The notes beneath the pieces are model-generated. The model searched no databases. It saw only the letters and a program-made list of their open reading frames with translations, and was not told the DNA's origin. From an uncultured Prevotellaceae bacterium (lineage in GTDB: Bacteria; Bacteroidota; Bacteroidia; Bacteroidales; Bacteroidaceae), in contig CAMVOK010000003.1 of NCBI GenBank assembly GCA_947169115.1, positions 1-64,000 on the forward strand: a DNA stretch of 64,000 bases, written 5' to 3'. Positions 10,498 to 20,055 of the stretch are shown here, piece after piece (within the stretch, counting starts at the first letter, position 1; each line of letters opens with the position of its first letter). Both the position numbers and the translations under genes were made by a program.

Positions 10498-12194
10498 AAC
10501 GGCTGCGACTATCTTATATATGTTTGTTCGCCGTGCTGGCTCTTTCCATGACCATGGGGCCAGGACGAAAGAAGGATACCCGCAAGTCTTCTGACTCGCG
10601 GGTGCATTTGTTGCATGCCGACCGTCTCTATTTCAATCAACTACAGCATCCTACGGCACAGTTTCTGGTTGGAAACGTGCAGCTTGAGCATGACGGAACA
10701 CTGATGTTCTGCGATAGTGCCTTGTTTTATGAGGCTACAAACTCGTTTGACGCCTTCGACCATGTCAAAATGAAACAGGGAGATACCCTGTCGTTGATTA
10801 GTGACATCTTGTTCTATGATGGTATGGATCAGATAGCCCGGGCACGCTACAATGTGGTGCTGAAACATCGTGAGTCCACGTTGTATGCCGATTCTCTGGA
10901 CTATGATAGACTTTACGACCTTGGATATTTCTTTGAGGGAGGTCGTCTTGTGGATAAGGACAATGAACTGACCAGTGACTGGGGAGAATATAACCTGTCA
11001 ACGCGCAACGCTGTCTTCAACTACAATGTACGTCTGGTGAACCCTCGCCCACCTAAGGAGGCACGTTCCGTGCTTGTGGGCGATACCCTTCACTACAATA
11101 CCCGGACGGGAATAGCCCATGTGCTTGGCCCAAGCAATATCGACAACGGCAATAATCATATCTATACCATAGACGGCTATTACGATTCAAATACAGAAGA
11201 ATCGTTCCTGCTGCAACGCTCAATATTGCAGAATGGGTACAAGGTGCTGGTCGGTGATAGCGTATATTGGAACGGAAAAGATTCGGTGGGAAAGGCTTAC
11301 GGGCATGCTGTATATACAGATACCCTCAATAAGAATAAGTTTGTTGGCAATTATGCTCTTTATGATGATAAGGCAGGATATGCTGAGGCTGCAGATAGTG
11401 CTGTGCTGATAGACTATTCACAGAAGGATACATTCTATGCCCATGCCGATTCGTTCTTCCTCTATACCTTTCATATCAATACTGATTCGGTATATCGCAT
11501 GCTTCATGCCTATCATCACGTACGTGCCTATCGGGTGGATATTCAGGCTGTGTGCGACTCCATGGTGTATGATGGACGTGACTCCTGTACAACAATGTAT
11601 AAAGATCCTATCGTCTGGCAGGACGGACAGCAACTGTTGGGCGAGATGATAAAAGCATGGAGAAACGATTCTACTATAGATAGCGTATATGTCATCAATC
11701 AGGCACTCTCTGTGGAACGCATAGACTCCGTCCATTATAATCAGGTGGCAAGTAAGGAAATGCATTCTTACTTTAAGGAAGGTGATATTTATCTGACTGT
11801 GGCAGACATGAATGTTTATGTAAATTATTTCCCGTTTGATGACGATTCCTTGATGATAGGAATGAATCATACAGAGAGCAGCCAGATGAAGATATTCCTG
11901 ACCGACCGTAAGGTGGACAAAATATGGATGCCGGAGGCTTCTGGAGTGATGTATCCTTTGACTCTTGTTCCACCTGGTGAGTTATACTTGGAAAATTTTG
12001 CATGGTTCGACTATGTTCGCCCATTGGATAAGGATGATATTTTTAATTGGCGACCAAAGAAGAGTGGGACGGAACTGAAGGAGAGTGTTCGCCGTATGGC
12101 ACCACGTCAGCGTTTGGAAGACGTAAAAGAGAAGAAAAAAGAAAATAAAGAAAGGAATAAAAATGGGAATGTTTCAGACACGGGAACCCCGTAA
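10494..12194 (+). CDS. OstA-like protein (LPS transport related)
   Basis: Belongs to the OstA/LptA-like group of beta-jellyroll repeat proteins, which in Bacteroidetes are thought to take part in LPS transport or outer-membrane assembly. The product has an N-terminal hydrophobic signal (YICLFAVLALSM), then repeated beta segments such as ADRLYFNQ, ADSLDYDR and VLVGDSVYWNGKD typical of OstA units, and a lysine-rich tail. The ATG at 10494 overlaps the previous stop as ATGA; an ATG at 10485 is also in frame but less likely. The function is by family only; the direct role in LPS transport is inferred. Confidence 0.82.
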   Translation: MKRLRLSYICLFAVLALSMTMGPGRKKDTRKSSDSRVHLLHADRLYFNQLQHPTAQFLVGNVQLEHDGTLMFCDSALFYEATNSFDAFDHVKMKQGDTLSLISDILFYDGMDQIARARYNVVLKHRESTLYADSLDYDRLYDLGYFFEGGRLVDKDNELTSDWGEYNLSTRNAVFNYNVRLVNPRPPKEARSVLVGDTLHYNTRTGIAHVLGPSNIDNGNNHIYTIDGYYDSNTEESFLLQRSILQNGYKVLVGDSVYWNGKDSVGKAYGHAVYTDTLNKNKFVGNYALYDDKAGYAEAADSAVLIDYSQKDTFYAHADSFFLYTFHINTDSVYRMLHAYHHVRAYRVDIQAVCDSMVYDGRDSCTTMYKDPIVWQDGQQLLGEMIKAWRNDSTIDSVYVINQALSVERIDSVHYNQVASKEMHSYFKEGDIYLTVADMNVYVNYFPFDDDSLMIGMNHTESSQMKIFLTDRKVDKIWMPEASGVMYPLTLVPPGELYLENFAWFDYVRPLDKDDIFNWRPKKSGTELKESVRRMAPRQRLEDVKEKKKENKERNKNGNVSDTGTP

Positions 12195-12450
12195 ATATAG
12201 GCCAATACAGTTTTATACGAGTGAGAGAAAAGATAAACTCGACAAATTGGTAAGGGATGTGAAGCGTGAAATGGGTGAACTGCCTACGAATGAAATCGAA
12301 CCAGACCATTTTAAGGGAAAGTTCTCTCAGTTTACTCCGCGTGCCCATCGGGCAAGTGAAAGTGGCAGTCGGCTGACATGGCCATTGGCACTTATCCTGA
12401 TTCTGGTACTCCTTCTTCTATGGCACTATATTGTAATAGGTAAATTGTAG
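12163..12450 (+). CDS. Small single-helix membrane protein
   Basis: A 95-residue protein of no known function. Residues 1-70 are basic and polar (YTSERKDKLDKLVRDVKRE), and residues 72-90 form one strong membrane helix rich in leucine and isoleucine, leaving a very short C-terminal end. The start overlaps the OstA-like gene by 32 bases and the stop lies seven bases before mutL, so it is translated from the same message. The conserved setting between OstA-like and mutL suggests a real Bacteroidetes gene. An inner-membrane tether for the outer-membrane group is possible but unproven. Confidence 0.75.
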   Translation: MGMFQTREPRKYRPIQFYTSERKDKLDKLVRDVKREMGELPTNEIEPDHFKGKFSQFTPRAHRASESGSRLTWPLALILILVLLLLWHYIVIGKL

Positions 12451-12457
12451 AGAGCCT

Positions 12458-14269
12458 ATGGCAGATATTATACATCTTTTGCCTGACTCTGTTGCAAATC
12501 AGATCGCTGCCGGAGAAGTGATACAGCGACCGTCTTCGGTAATCAAAGAACTTCTTGAAAATGCGGTGGATGCTGGGGCTCGTCGCATAGATGTCTTGGT
12601 GGTGGATGCCGGACGGACTTCTATTCAGGTGGTGGATGACGGAAAGGGAATGTCTGAAACTGATGCGCGTCTGGCCTTTGAACGTCATGCCACGAGTAAG
12701 ATTTCCCAGGCTTCAGATCTTTTCTCCTTGACAACAATGGGATTCCGTGGCGAGGCTCTGCCCAGTATATCGGCGGTGGCTCAGGTGACTTTGAAAACAC
12801 ATGCTGTTGATAGCGAACTCGGTACCTGTCTTACGATTGAGGGTGGAAAAATCATATCTCAGGAACCAGATAGCTGTCCGGTTGGTAGTAATTTCTTAGT
12901 CCAGAACTTGTTTTTTAATGTTCCTGCCCGGCGTAAGTTCCTTAAAAGCAATCAAACGGAATTGTCTGCAATCATTCAAGAACTGGAACGTGTGGCATTG
13001 GTGAACCCGTCAATCCATTTCACGTTTACGAGCAATGACCATTTGATGTTGACCATGCCGTCTGAATCGCAAAAACAGCGTATATCTACAGTCTTTGGAA
13101 AGAAACTGAGCGAACAATTACTTCCCGTGGATGTGGAGACTACGCTATGTTCGATGCATGGTTACGTGGGAAAGCCGGAGTCTGCAAAGAAGAAAGGGGT
13201 TCGTCAGTTCTTCTTTATCAACGGACGCTATATGCGCCATCCGTATTTCCATAGGGCTGTTCAGGAGGCATTCGATGCTCTCGTGCAACCCACGGAACAG
13301 GTTCCTTATTTCTTGTATATGCAGGTTGACCCCTCGACCATAGATGTGAATATTCATCCGACAAAAACGGAAATCAAGTTTGAGAACGAGCAGGCTATCT
13401 GGCAAATTATTCTGGCGGCCGTAAAAGAGTCGCTTGGTCGCTTCAATGCGGTTCCTACCATAGAGTTTGATACGGCAGGCCGTCCGAGTGAGATACCAGT
13501 ATATCAACCCACATCAGGGCGTTCGCTTCCTGCCTCTTTCCCTCATACCTCCGTTGATTCTAACTACAATCCTTTTGGTCAGACATCTTCTGTGTCGTCT
13601 CGCCCTGTCGTTCCTGATAATTGGATGTCTCTATATGAAGACCATTCGGATCACTCTGATGTAGCCCAGAACGTGGATGAACTTCCAGTATTCTCTGAAA
13701 TAGACAGAAGTGTTCAGCATTATCAGTATCGGGGACAATACATTCTTACGGAGGTCCGTTCGGGCTTGATGATAATCGATCAGCATCGGGCGCACGCGCG
13801 TATATTATATAATAGGTATAGAGAACAATTGGCTGGAAAACCAACCTCTTCGCAGGGACTCCTCTTTCCCGAACTTCTTCAGTTCCCAGTTTCGGATATC
13901 CCCTTGCTCGAAGAAATGCAGGGTGGCTTGAAGTCTTTGGGCTTCGATATTTCTCCGCTTGGAGGTGGCAGTTATACGTTACAGGGGATACCAGCCGGGT
14001 TGGATAACTCTAATCCACGACAATTATTTATGGACATTGTTGAGAATCTAAAGGAGGGCGGACGACTAATGGAGGAGGATTTGCACCATCGTATGGCCTT
14101 GACTTTGGCACAAAATGCAGCCATTCCTGTTGGACAGGTTATGTCTCAGCAGGAAATGGAGAGTATGGTTGATACCCTATTCCAACAAGAAAGTCCCAAT
14201 TATACTCCAGATGGGAAACCAATAGTTGTTATTTATCCCCATGAAAACCTTGAAAAACTCTTCAGATAA
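12458..14269 (+). CDS. mutL: DNA mismatch repair protein MutL
   Basis: Matchmaker ATPase of mismatch repair that couples MutS to strand removal. The 603-residue product has the GHKL ATPase motifs ELLENAVDAGA (31-41), DDGKGM (60-65) and GFRGEAL (95-101), a proline/serine-rich linker at about 335-400 and a C-terminal dimerisation domain. The C-terminal site that carries the nicking motif in many MutL proteins reads DQHRAHARILYNR here; the two glutamates are missing, so this protein probably lacks endonuclease activity. It is the last gene of the run that starts at guaB. Confidence 0.95.
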   Translation: MADIIHLLPDSVANQIAAGEVIQRPSSVIKELLENAVDAGARRIDVLVVDAGRTSIQVVDDGKGMSETDARLAFERHATSKISQASDLFSLTTMGFRGEALPSISAVAQVTLKTHAVDSELGTCLTIEGGKIISQEPDSCPVGSNFLVQNLFFNVPARRKFLKSNQTELSAIIQELERVALVNPSIHFTFTSNDHLMLTMPSESQKQRISTVFGKKLSEQLLPVDVETTLCSMHGYVGKPESAKKKGVRQFFFINGRYMRHPYFHRAVQEAFDALVQPTEQVPYFLYMQVDPSTIDVNIHPTKTEIKFENEQAIWQIILAAVKESLGRFNAVPTIEFDTAGRPSEIPVYQPTSGRSLPASFPHTSVDSNYNPFGQTSSVSSRPVVPDNWMSLYEDHSDHSDVAQNVDELPVFSEIDRSVQHYQYRGQYILTEVRSGLMIIDQHRAHARILYNRYREQLAGKPTSSQGLLFPELLQFPVSDIPLLEEMQGGLKSLGFDISPLGGGSYTLQGIPAGLDNSNPRQLFMDIVENLKEGGRLMEEDLHHRMALTLAQNAAIPVGQVMSQQEMESMVDTLFQQESPNYTPDGKPIVVIYPHENLEKLFR

Positions 14270-14317
14270 GGCTAAAAATCATAAAAAATCCTTATTTTGT
14301 AAAAAAAACATAAAAAG

Positions 14318-14351
14318 TTTGAATTTATTTTGAATTTATTTTGTAACTTTG
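14318..14351 (+). promoter_or_regulatory. Promoter of the OmpA-type gene
   Basis: TTTG at 14318-14321 and TAACTTTG at 14344-14351, 22 bases apart, in a very AT-rich stretch that repeats TTTGAATTTATTT. The leader to the ATG is about 85 bases, long enough for a regulated or stabilised message. Confidence 0.7.
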
Positions 14352-14443
14352 TGCCAAACTTATGGGGTGACTATGCGCTCCAATGGTGTGAGTGAAAAAC
14401 AGAAAATAGAAAATAGTATTAACATATTTAATTTTAATTTAGT

Positions 14444-15670
14444 ATGAAAAAGTTAATGATGTTGCTGGCTTTCTGCGGTGTCGCATCCTTTGCAATGGCT
14501 CAGGAGAATGAAAGCTATCCCACTTTGAAGCATCAAATTCAGACGAATGGCTTCTGGGACAATTGGTTTATTGACGTGGCTGGTACTCACCTGTCCTCCT
14601 ACTCTTCTCAGGAGCATGGTCAGCCCAATGCTAACAAGAATCCTTTCTGGCCGGGTCGCCGTAGCTGGGGAGGTGAGATAAGCATTGGTAAGTGGGCAAC
14701 TCCTGTATTCGGTATGCGTTTGAAGGGTGTCGCTGCCTGGGACACTCAGGTTAATTTTTCTTCTTGGGAAAATGCCTATCCTCAGGGTGGTAACCCCACG
14801 CTGCATCAGGTAAGCTTGAGTTTCCAACCCATGGTAAACCTGACCAACTTGTTCGGTGGCTACAAGCCCCGTGTTTGGAATATCAGTGTATATGGTGGCA
14901 TTGGCATGCATTGGGCGTTGAAAACCAAGGATGTGTATGATGTGACAACCGGTGGAAAGAGAGACTATACTAGTCCAAAGGGTTCTTTGTTGACCACGGT
15001 TGGTGTATTCAATACATTCAATATTACCAAGCGTTTGCACATCAATTTGGATATTTATGGTAACTTGGGTGAAAACGACATGGATCGCGTAGCAAGTGCT
15101 AAGACGGGTAACCGTATCAAGACCCGTGACCTGCAACTCGGTATTGCTGCCGGTATCGGTGTGAACCTCGGTAAGGTGGGTTGGAAGAATGCTCCTGACA
15201 TGGATGCTATTTTGGCTAACCACCAGGCTCAGATTGATGCGCTGAATGGTACTATCGCTGCTCTTGAGGCTGAGAACGCTGCTCTGAAGGACGAGTTGGC
15301 TAAGAAGCCCAAGGTTATCGAGAAGGAGGTTATTAAGACCGTTACTGAGTTCGAGTGCACAAGTGCTTCTGTATTCTTCAACATCAACCGTAGCGTTATT
15401 GCTTCTAAGAAGGATCTGGTTAACGTGAAGGAACTTGCTGAGATTGCTAAGAACAAGGGCAAGAAGTTGGTAGTAACTGGTTATGCTGATAGCAAGACTG
15501 GTAGTGCAGCTTACAACCAGACTCTGTCTGAGAAGCGTGCTGAGGCTGTTAAGAAGGCTCTGATTGACATGGGCGTAAGTGCTGACAACATTGAGACCGT
15601 AGGTCAGGGTGGTGTAGCAGACCTGAGTCCTATCTCTTACAACCGTCGTGCAGTCGTTACACTGAAGTAA
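14444..15670 (+). CDS. OmpA-family outer-membrane protein
   Basis: Major outer-membrane protein that links the outer membrane to peptidoglycan. The 408-residue product has a signal peptide ending SFAMA before QEN, an N-terminal beta-barrel of about 230 residues, a short coiled coil (ALNGTIAALEAENAALKDEL, about 265-285) and a C-terminal OmpA domain with the peptidoglycan-binding signature around VVTGYADSKTGSAAYN and LSEKRAEAV. The codon usage is strongly biased, as in highly expressed genes. It stands alone between its own promoter and a strong terminator. Confidence 0.92.
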   Translation: MKKLMMLLAFCGVASFAMAQENESYPTLKHQIQTNGFWDNWFIDVAGTHLSSYSSQEHGQPNANKNPFWPGRRSWGGEISIGKWATPVFGMRLKGVAAWDTQVNFSSWENAYPQGGNPTLHQVSLSFQPMVNLTNLFGGYKPRVWNISVYGGIGMHWALKTKDVYDVTTGGKRDYTSPKGSLLTTVGVFNTFNITKRLHINLDIYGNLGENDMDRVASAKTGNRIKTRDLQLGIAAGIGVNLGKVGWKNAPDMDAILANHQAQIDALNGTIAALEAENAALKDELAKKPKVIEKEVIKTVTEFECTSASVFFNINRSVIASKKDLVNVKELAEIAKNKGKKLVVTGYADSKTGSAAYNQTLSEKRAEAVKKALIDMGVSADNIETVGQGGVADLSPISYNRRAVVTLK

Positions 15671-15689
15671 GAATTTATTCATAAACTAT

Positions 15690-15730
15690 AGAAAGGCACA
15701 TTGCTTATGGCAGTGTGCCTTTCTGTATTT
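15690..15730 (+). terminator. Intrinsic terminator after the OmpA-type gene
   Basis: An 11-base perfect stem (AGAAAGGCACA at 15690-15700 with TGTGCCTTTCT at 15714-15724) around a 13-base loop, followed by a T-rich run. Confidence 0.85.
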
Positions 15731-15761
15731 TCTCCTTTTCTGTATTTTGTGTTTTTTCTAA

Positions 15762-16934
<1,173 letters not shown>

Positions 16935-16949
16935 AAAAACGGGCAGAAA

Positions 16950-16981
16950 TTTGTTTGTCAGAAGAAAAAGTAGTAATTTTG
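16950..16981 (+). promoter_or_regulatory. Promoter of tRNA-Val
   Basis: TTTG at 16950-16953 and TAATTTTG at 16974-16981, 20 bases apart, ending 29 bases before the mature tRNA. Confidence 0.7.
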
Positions 16982-17010
16982 CACTACAAAATTGGAACGG
17001 TGGTTTCCTT

Positions 17011-17085
17011 GGGCGCTTAGCTCAGCTGGTTCAGAGCGTCTGCCTTACAAGCAGAGGGTCGGCGGTTCGAATCCGTCAGCGCCCA
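17011..17085 (+). tRNA. tRNA-Val (anticodon TAC)
   Basis: A complete cloverleaf: acceptor GGGCGCT pairs with AGCGCCC (17078-17084), anticodon stem TCTGC with GCAGA around the loop CTTACAA with anticodon TAC at 17046-17048, and a T-arm with GGTTCGAATCC. The CCA end is not encoded. A promoter lies upstream and a terminator downstream, so it is a single-gene unit. Confidence 0.96.
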
Positions 17086-17127
17086 CATCCATGTGAAATG
17101 GATAATTTTCTTTGATGATTAATGAGG

Positions 17128-17164
17128 TATAGGTTTCGTCGTGATGATGAAACCTATATTTTTT
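17128..17164 (+). terminator. Intrinsic terminator after tRNA-Val
   Basis: A ten-base perfect stem (TATAGGTTTC at 17128-17137 with GAAACCTATA at 17149-17158) followed by a T-run. The T-run with the next G forms the -33 element of the purB promoter. Confidence 0.8.
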
Positions 17165-17193
17165 GTTAATTTCAAGTATTTTTCTTATCTTTG
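17162..17193 (+). promoter_or_regulatory. Promoter of purB
   Basis: TTTG at 17162-17165 and TATCTTTG at 17186-17193, 20 bases apart. The start near 17200 excludes the in-frame codons at 17141-17147 as starts and supports 17219 or 17225. Confidence 0.75.
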
Positions 17194-17218
17194 TGGCCGA
17201 ATTTTCTTACATGCTTTT

Positions 17219-18562
17219 ATGGAAATGGATATTCTTACTGCTGTTTCTCCCATAGATGGGAGATATAGGGCGAAAACCGAAACTTTGGCTAACTACTTCT
17301 CGGAGTATGCTTTGATAAAGTATCGTGTTCGGGTAGAGATTGAATACTTTATCGCATTGTGTGAACTGCCATTGCCACAGTTGGCGGATTTTCCGCTTCC
17401 TTTTGATAAACTGCGTGATATCTATCGTCTGTTCTCGGTGGAAGATGCACAGCGAGTAAAGGATATTGAGGCTATAACTAACCATGATGTAAAGGCAGTA
17501 GAATATTTCATCAAGGAAAAACTTGATGTCTTGGGGGGATTAGACAAGTATAAGGAATTTGTCCACTTTGGTTTGACTTCTCAGGATATTAATAATACAA
17601 GTGTTCCTTTGTCATTGAAGGAAGCTTTAGATAATGTCTATTATCCTCTTCTGGAAGAGTTGATAGATCAGTTGGAGACGTATGCTGAGACTTGGAAGAA
17701 TGTGCCAATGTTGGCCAAGACACATGGTCAGCCAGCCAGCCCTACTCGATTGGGTAAGGAGATACAAGTCTTCAGTTATCGCTTAAAACGTCAGTTGGAG
17801 ATGCTAAAGGAATGTCCTTTGACCGCTAAGTTTGGCGGTGCTACTGGAAATTTCAATGCTCATCATGTGGCTTATCCCGATTACGATTGGCGTCAGTTTG
17901 GAAATCGTTTTGTTGCGGATAAACTTGGGCTGGAACGTGAGGAATATACCACACAAATAAGCAACTATGATTGTTTGGCTGCTGTTTTTGATGCCATGAA
18001 GCGTATCAATACCATTATTATTGATCTTGACCGTGATATTTGGCAATATATCTCCATGGAATATTTCCGTCAGCAGGTAAAGGCAGGTGAAGTTGGTTCA
18101 AGTGCAATGCCCCATAAGGTGAATCCGATTGATTTCGAGAACTCGGAGGGTAATCTGGGTATGGCGAATGCTATCCTTTCACATTTGGCTCAGAAATTGC
18201 CAATCAGTCGCTTGCAGCGTGACCTTACTGACAGTACAGTGCTGCGTAATATCGGTGTGCCTATGGGACACATGCTTATCAGCATACAAAGTACTTTGAA
18301 AGGTTTACGTAAATTAGTCCTAAATGAAGAGGCTATCCATCGGGATTTAGACAATTGTTGGGCTGTATTGGCAGAGGCAATACAGACAATCCTGCGCCGT
18401 GAAGGATATCCGAAGCCTTATGAGACGCTGAAAGCATTGACACGTACAGGGCGGGGTATTAGTCAAGAAACTATAAAAGAATTTATCGAAACATTAGACA
18501 TTCCCGAAAGTGTGCGGGCAGAACTGAGACAGTTGTCGCCTCATACATATACGGGGATGTGA
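17219..18562 (+). CDS. purB: Adenylosuccinate lyase
   Basis: Cleaves SAICAR and adenylosuccinate in purine synthesis. The 447-residue product begins MEMDILTAVSPIDGRY and belongs to the long, E. coli-like PurB type. The fumarase-superfamily signature is SSAMPHKVNPIDFENSEGN, and the catalytic histidine lies in KTHGQPASPTRLGKE. An ATG at 17225 is an equally good start. No other purine gene is adjacent; the next gene is separated by a GC-rich repeat element. Confidence 0.95.
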   Translation: MEMDILTAVSPIDGRYRAKTETLANYFSEYALIKYRVRVEIEYFIALCELPLPQLADFPLPFDKLRDIYRLFSVEDAQRVKDIEAITNHDVKAVEYFIKEKLDVLGGLDKYKEFVHFGLTSQDINNTSVPLSLKEALDNVYYPLLEELIDQLETYAETWKNVPMLAKTHGQPASPTRLGKEIQVFSYRLKRQLEMLKECPLTAKFGGATGNFNAHHVAYPDYDWRQFGNRFVADKLGLEREEYTTQISNYDCLAAVFDAMKRINTIIIDLDRDIWQYISMEYFRQQVKAGEVGSSAMPHKVNPIDFENSEGNLGMANAILSHLAQKLPISRLQRDLTDSTVLRNIGVPMGHMLISIQSTLKGLRKLVLNEEAIHRDLDNCWAVLAEAIQTILRREGYPKPYETLKALTRTGRGISQETIKEFIETLDIPESVRAELRQLSPHTYTGM

Positions 18563-18570
18563 AAGACTCT

Positions 18571-18681
18571 CCCCCTGCCCTCCCTTGTAGGGAGGGAGAG
18601 GTCACATTAAATGAAAAGAGAATAATTAACAATTAAAAGTAAAAGTATCTACTCCCCGCCCTACAAGGGAGGGGTAGGGGG
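18571..18681. repeat. GC-rich inverted repeat element between purB and the RluB-like gene
   Basis: The left part holds a hairpin (CCCTCCC at 18578-18584 with GGGAGGG at 18590-18596). The right part (18659-18681) is the near-perfect reverse complement of 18571-18592, with one extra base. An AT-rich spacer of about 65 bases lies between. The element fills the space between the purB stop and the next start. A related element is at 19911-20050. Confidence 0.75.
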
Positions 18682-18690
18682 GTGGGTCTG

Positions 18691-19911
18691 ATGGTAATCA
18701 TGATTACAGAAGACGAGCGTTGGAGAACACAGTTCTCCGAGGAGGGAAGTGGTGACCGAGAGGGTTATCGCTCCTACAACAGAGAATCATCAAGGAATTT
18801 TAGTAATGGCGAAGGACGTACGAAGCGTCCACGCATTCACCGAAGCAACACAGAGTCGGGACGCCCACAGGGCACTGGCTACGGTCAACGCCGTGAAGGC
18901 GGCTATCAGTCATATAATCGTGAAGACGGTTATCAGCGTAAGGAGGGTGGCTATGGTCAGCAACGTCCTTATCGTGAAGGTGGGTACCAACATCGTGAAG
19001 GTGGCTATGGTCAACGTTCCTATCGTGAAGGTGGCTATCAACGCCGTGAGGGCAGTTATGGTCAACGTCCTTATCGTGAGGGAGGCAACGGACAGCAACG
19101 TCCTTACCGCCAGCGTACTGCAGACTATAATCCTCATGCCAAGTATAGCATGAAGAAGCAGATAGAGTACAAAGAGACGCATTACGACCCGAATGAACCA
19201 ATTCGCTTAAATAAGTTTCTGGCTAACTCTGGCGTTTGTAGTCGGCGCGAGGCTGACGATTTTATTCAAGCTGGTGTGGTTCGGGTGAATGGTCAGGTTG
19301 TTACCGAGCTGGGAACCAAGGTCATGCGTACAGATTCTGTGCTGTTCCATGATCAGCTTATTACACCAGAAAAGAAGGTCTATGTATTGCTGAATAAACC
19401 GAAGGACACAGTGACTACAAGTGACGACCCTCAGAACCGAAAGACAGTCATGGATTTGGTTAAAGGGTGCTGTCGTGAACGTATTTATCCTGTTGGACGT
19501 CTCGACCGTAATACTACAGGTGTACTTTTGCTCACCAACGATGGCGAGTTGGCAAGTAAACTCACGCATCCCCAGTATAAGAAAAAGAAAATCTATCATG
19601 TCCATCTTGATAAGAATGTGACAGCAGCAGATATGCACCAGATTGCAGAAGGAATAGAATTGGAGGATGGCCCGATAAAGGCTGATGCCATTGAGTATGC
19701 AAGTGATACAGATCGCAAGCAGGTGGGTATTGAGATTCATTCCGGGCGGAATCGTATTGTACGTCGCATTTTCGAGCATTTGGGCTATAAGGTCACGAAA
19801 CTAGACCGTGTTTATTTCGCTGGTTTGACCAAGAAGAATGTGCGCCGTGGTGATTGGCGTTTCCTGACCGAAGCCGAGGTGAACATGTTGCATACAGGGA
19901 TGTTTGAATAG
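18691..19911 (+). CDS. RluB-like 23S rRNA pseudouridine synthase with an Arg/Gly/Tyr-rich N-terminal tail
   Basis: Predicted to make a pseudouridine in 23S rRNA. The C-terminal 240 residues carry an S4 RNA-binding domain (LNKFLANSGVCSRREADDFI) and the catalytic motif GRLDRNTTGVLLLTNDGEL with the aspartate of this family. The first 145 residues are low-complexity, with imperfect repeats around YREGGYGQR and YQRREG, basic and likely unstructured; such tails are common on Bacteroidetes RluB proteins and may bind RNA. Starts at 18682 (GTG), 18691 and 18700 are all in frame; 18691 is the first ATG after the repeat element. Confidence 0.88.
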   Translation: MVIMITEDERWRTQFSEEGSGDREGYRSYNRESSRNFSNGEGRTKRPRIHRSNTESGRPQGTGYGQRREGGYQSYNREDGYQRKEGGYGQQRPYREGGYQHREGGYGQRSYREGGYQRREGSYGQRPYREGGNGQQRPYRQRTADYNPHAKYSMKKQIEYKETHYDPNEPIRLNKFLANSGVCSRREADDFIQAGVVRVNGQVVTELGTKVMRTDSVLFHDQLITPEKKVYVLLNKPKDTVTTSDDPQNRKTVMDLVKGCCRERIYPVGRLDRNTTGVLLLTNDGELASKLTHPQYKKKKIYHVHLDKNVTAADMHQIAEGIELEDGPIKADAIEYASDTDRKQVGIEIHSGRNRIVRRIFEHLGYKVTKLDRVYFAGLTKKNVRRGDWRFLTEAEVNMLHTGMFE

Positions 19912-20050
19912 ACCCCACCCCCTGCCCCTCCCGGGGGAGGGGAGTGGTTACTAAAAGAGAATATAATAGTTAAGTATTAACCATAACATAAGACCTTAGC
20001 GTTCCTATTTATATACGCCCTCCCCTCGGGGAGGGAAAGGGGTGGGGGTC
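19911..20050. repeat. GC-rich inverted repeat element between the RluB-like gene and asnS
   Basis: The outer ends GACCCCACCCCCTG (from 19911) and GGGGTGGGGGTC (to 20050) are inverted copies. Each end also has its own hairpin (CCCCTCCC with GGGGAGGGG on the left, CCCTCCCC with GGGGAGGG on the right). The AT-rich centre resembles that of the element at 18571 (shared AAAAGAGAAT). It starts on the last base of one stop and ends five bases before the next ATG. Confidence 0.75.
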
Positions 20051-20055
20051 GATAT

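Noticed and set aside
14453-15682. A 409-codon frame antisense to the OmpA-type gene
   Set aside because: Same reason: a highly biased gene on the plus strand leaves the minus frame open.
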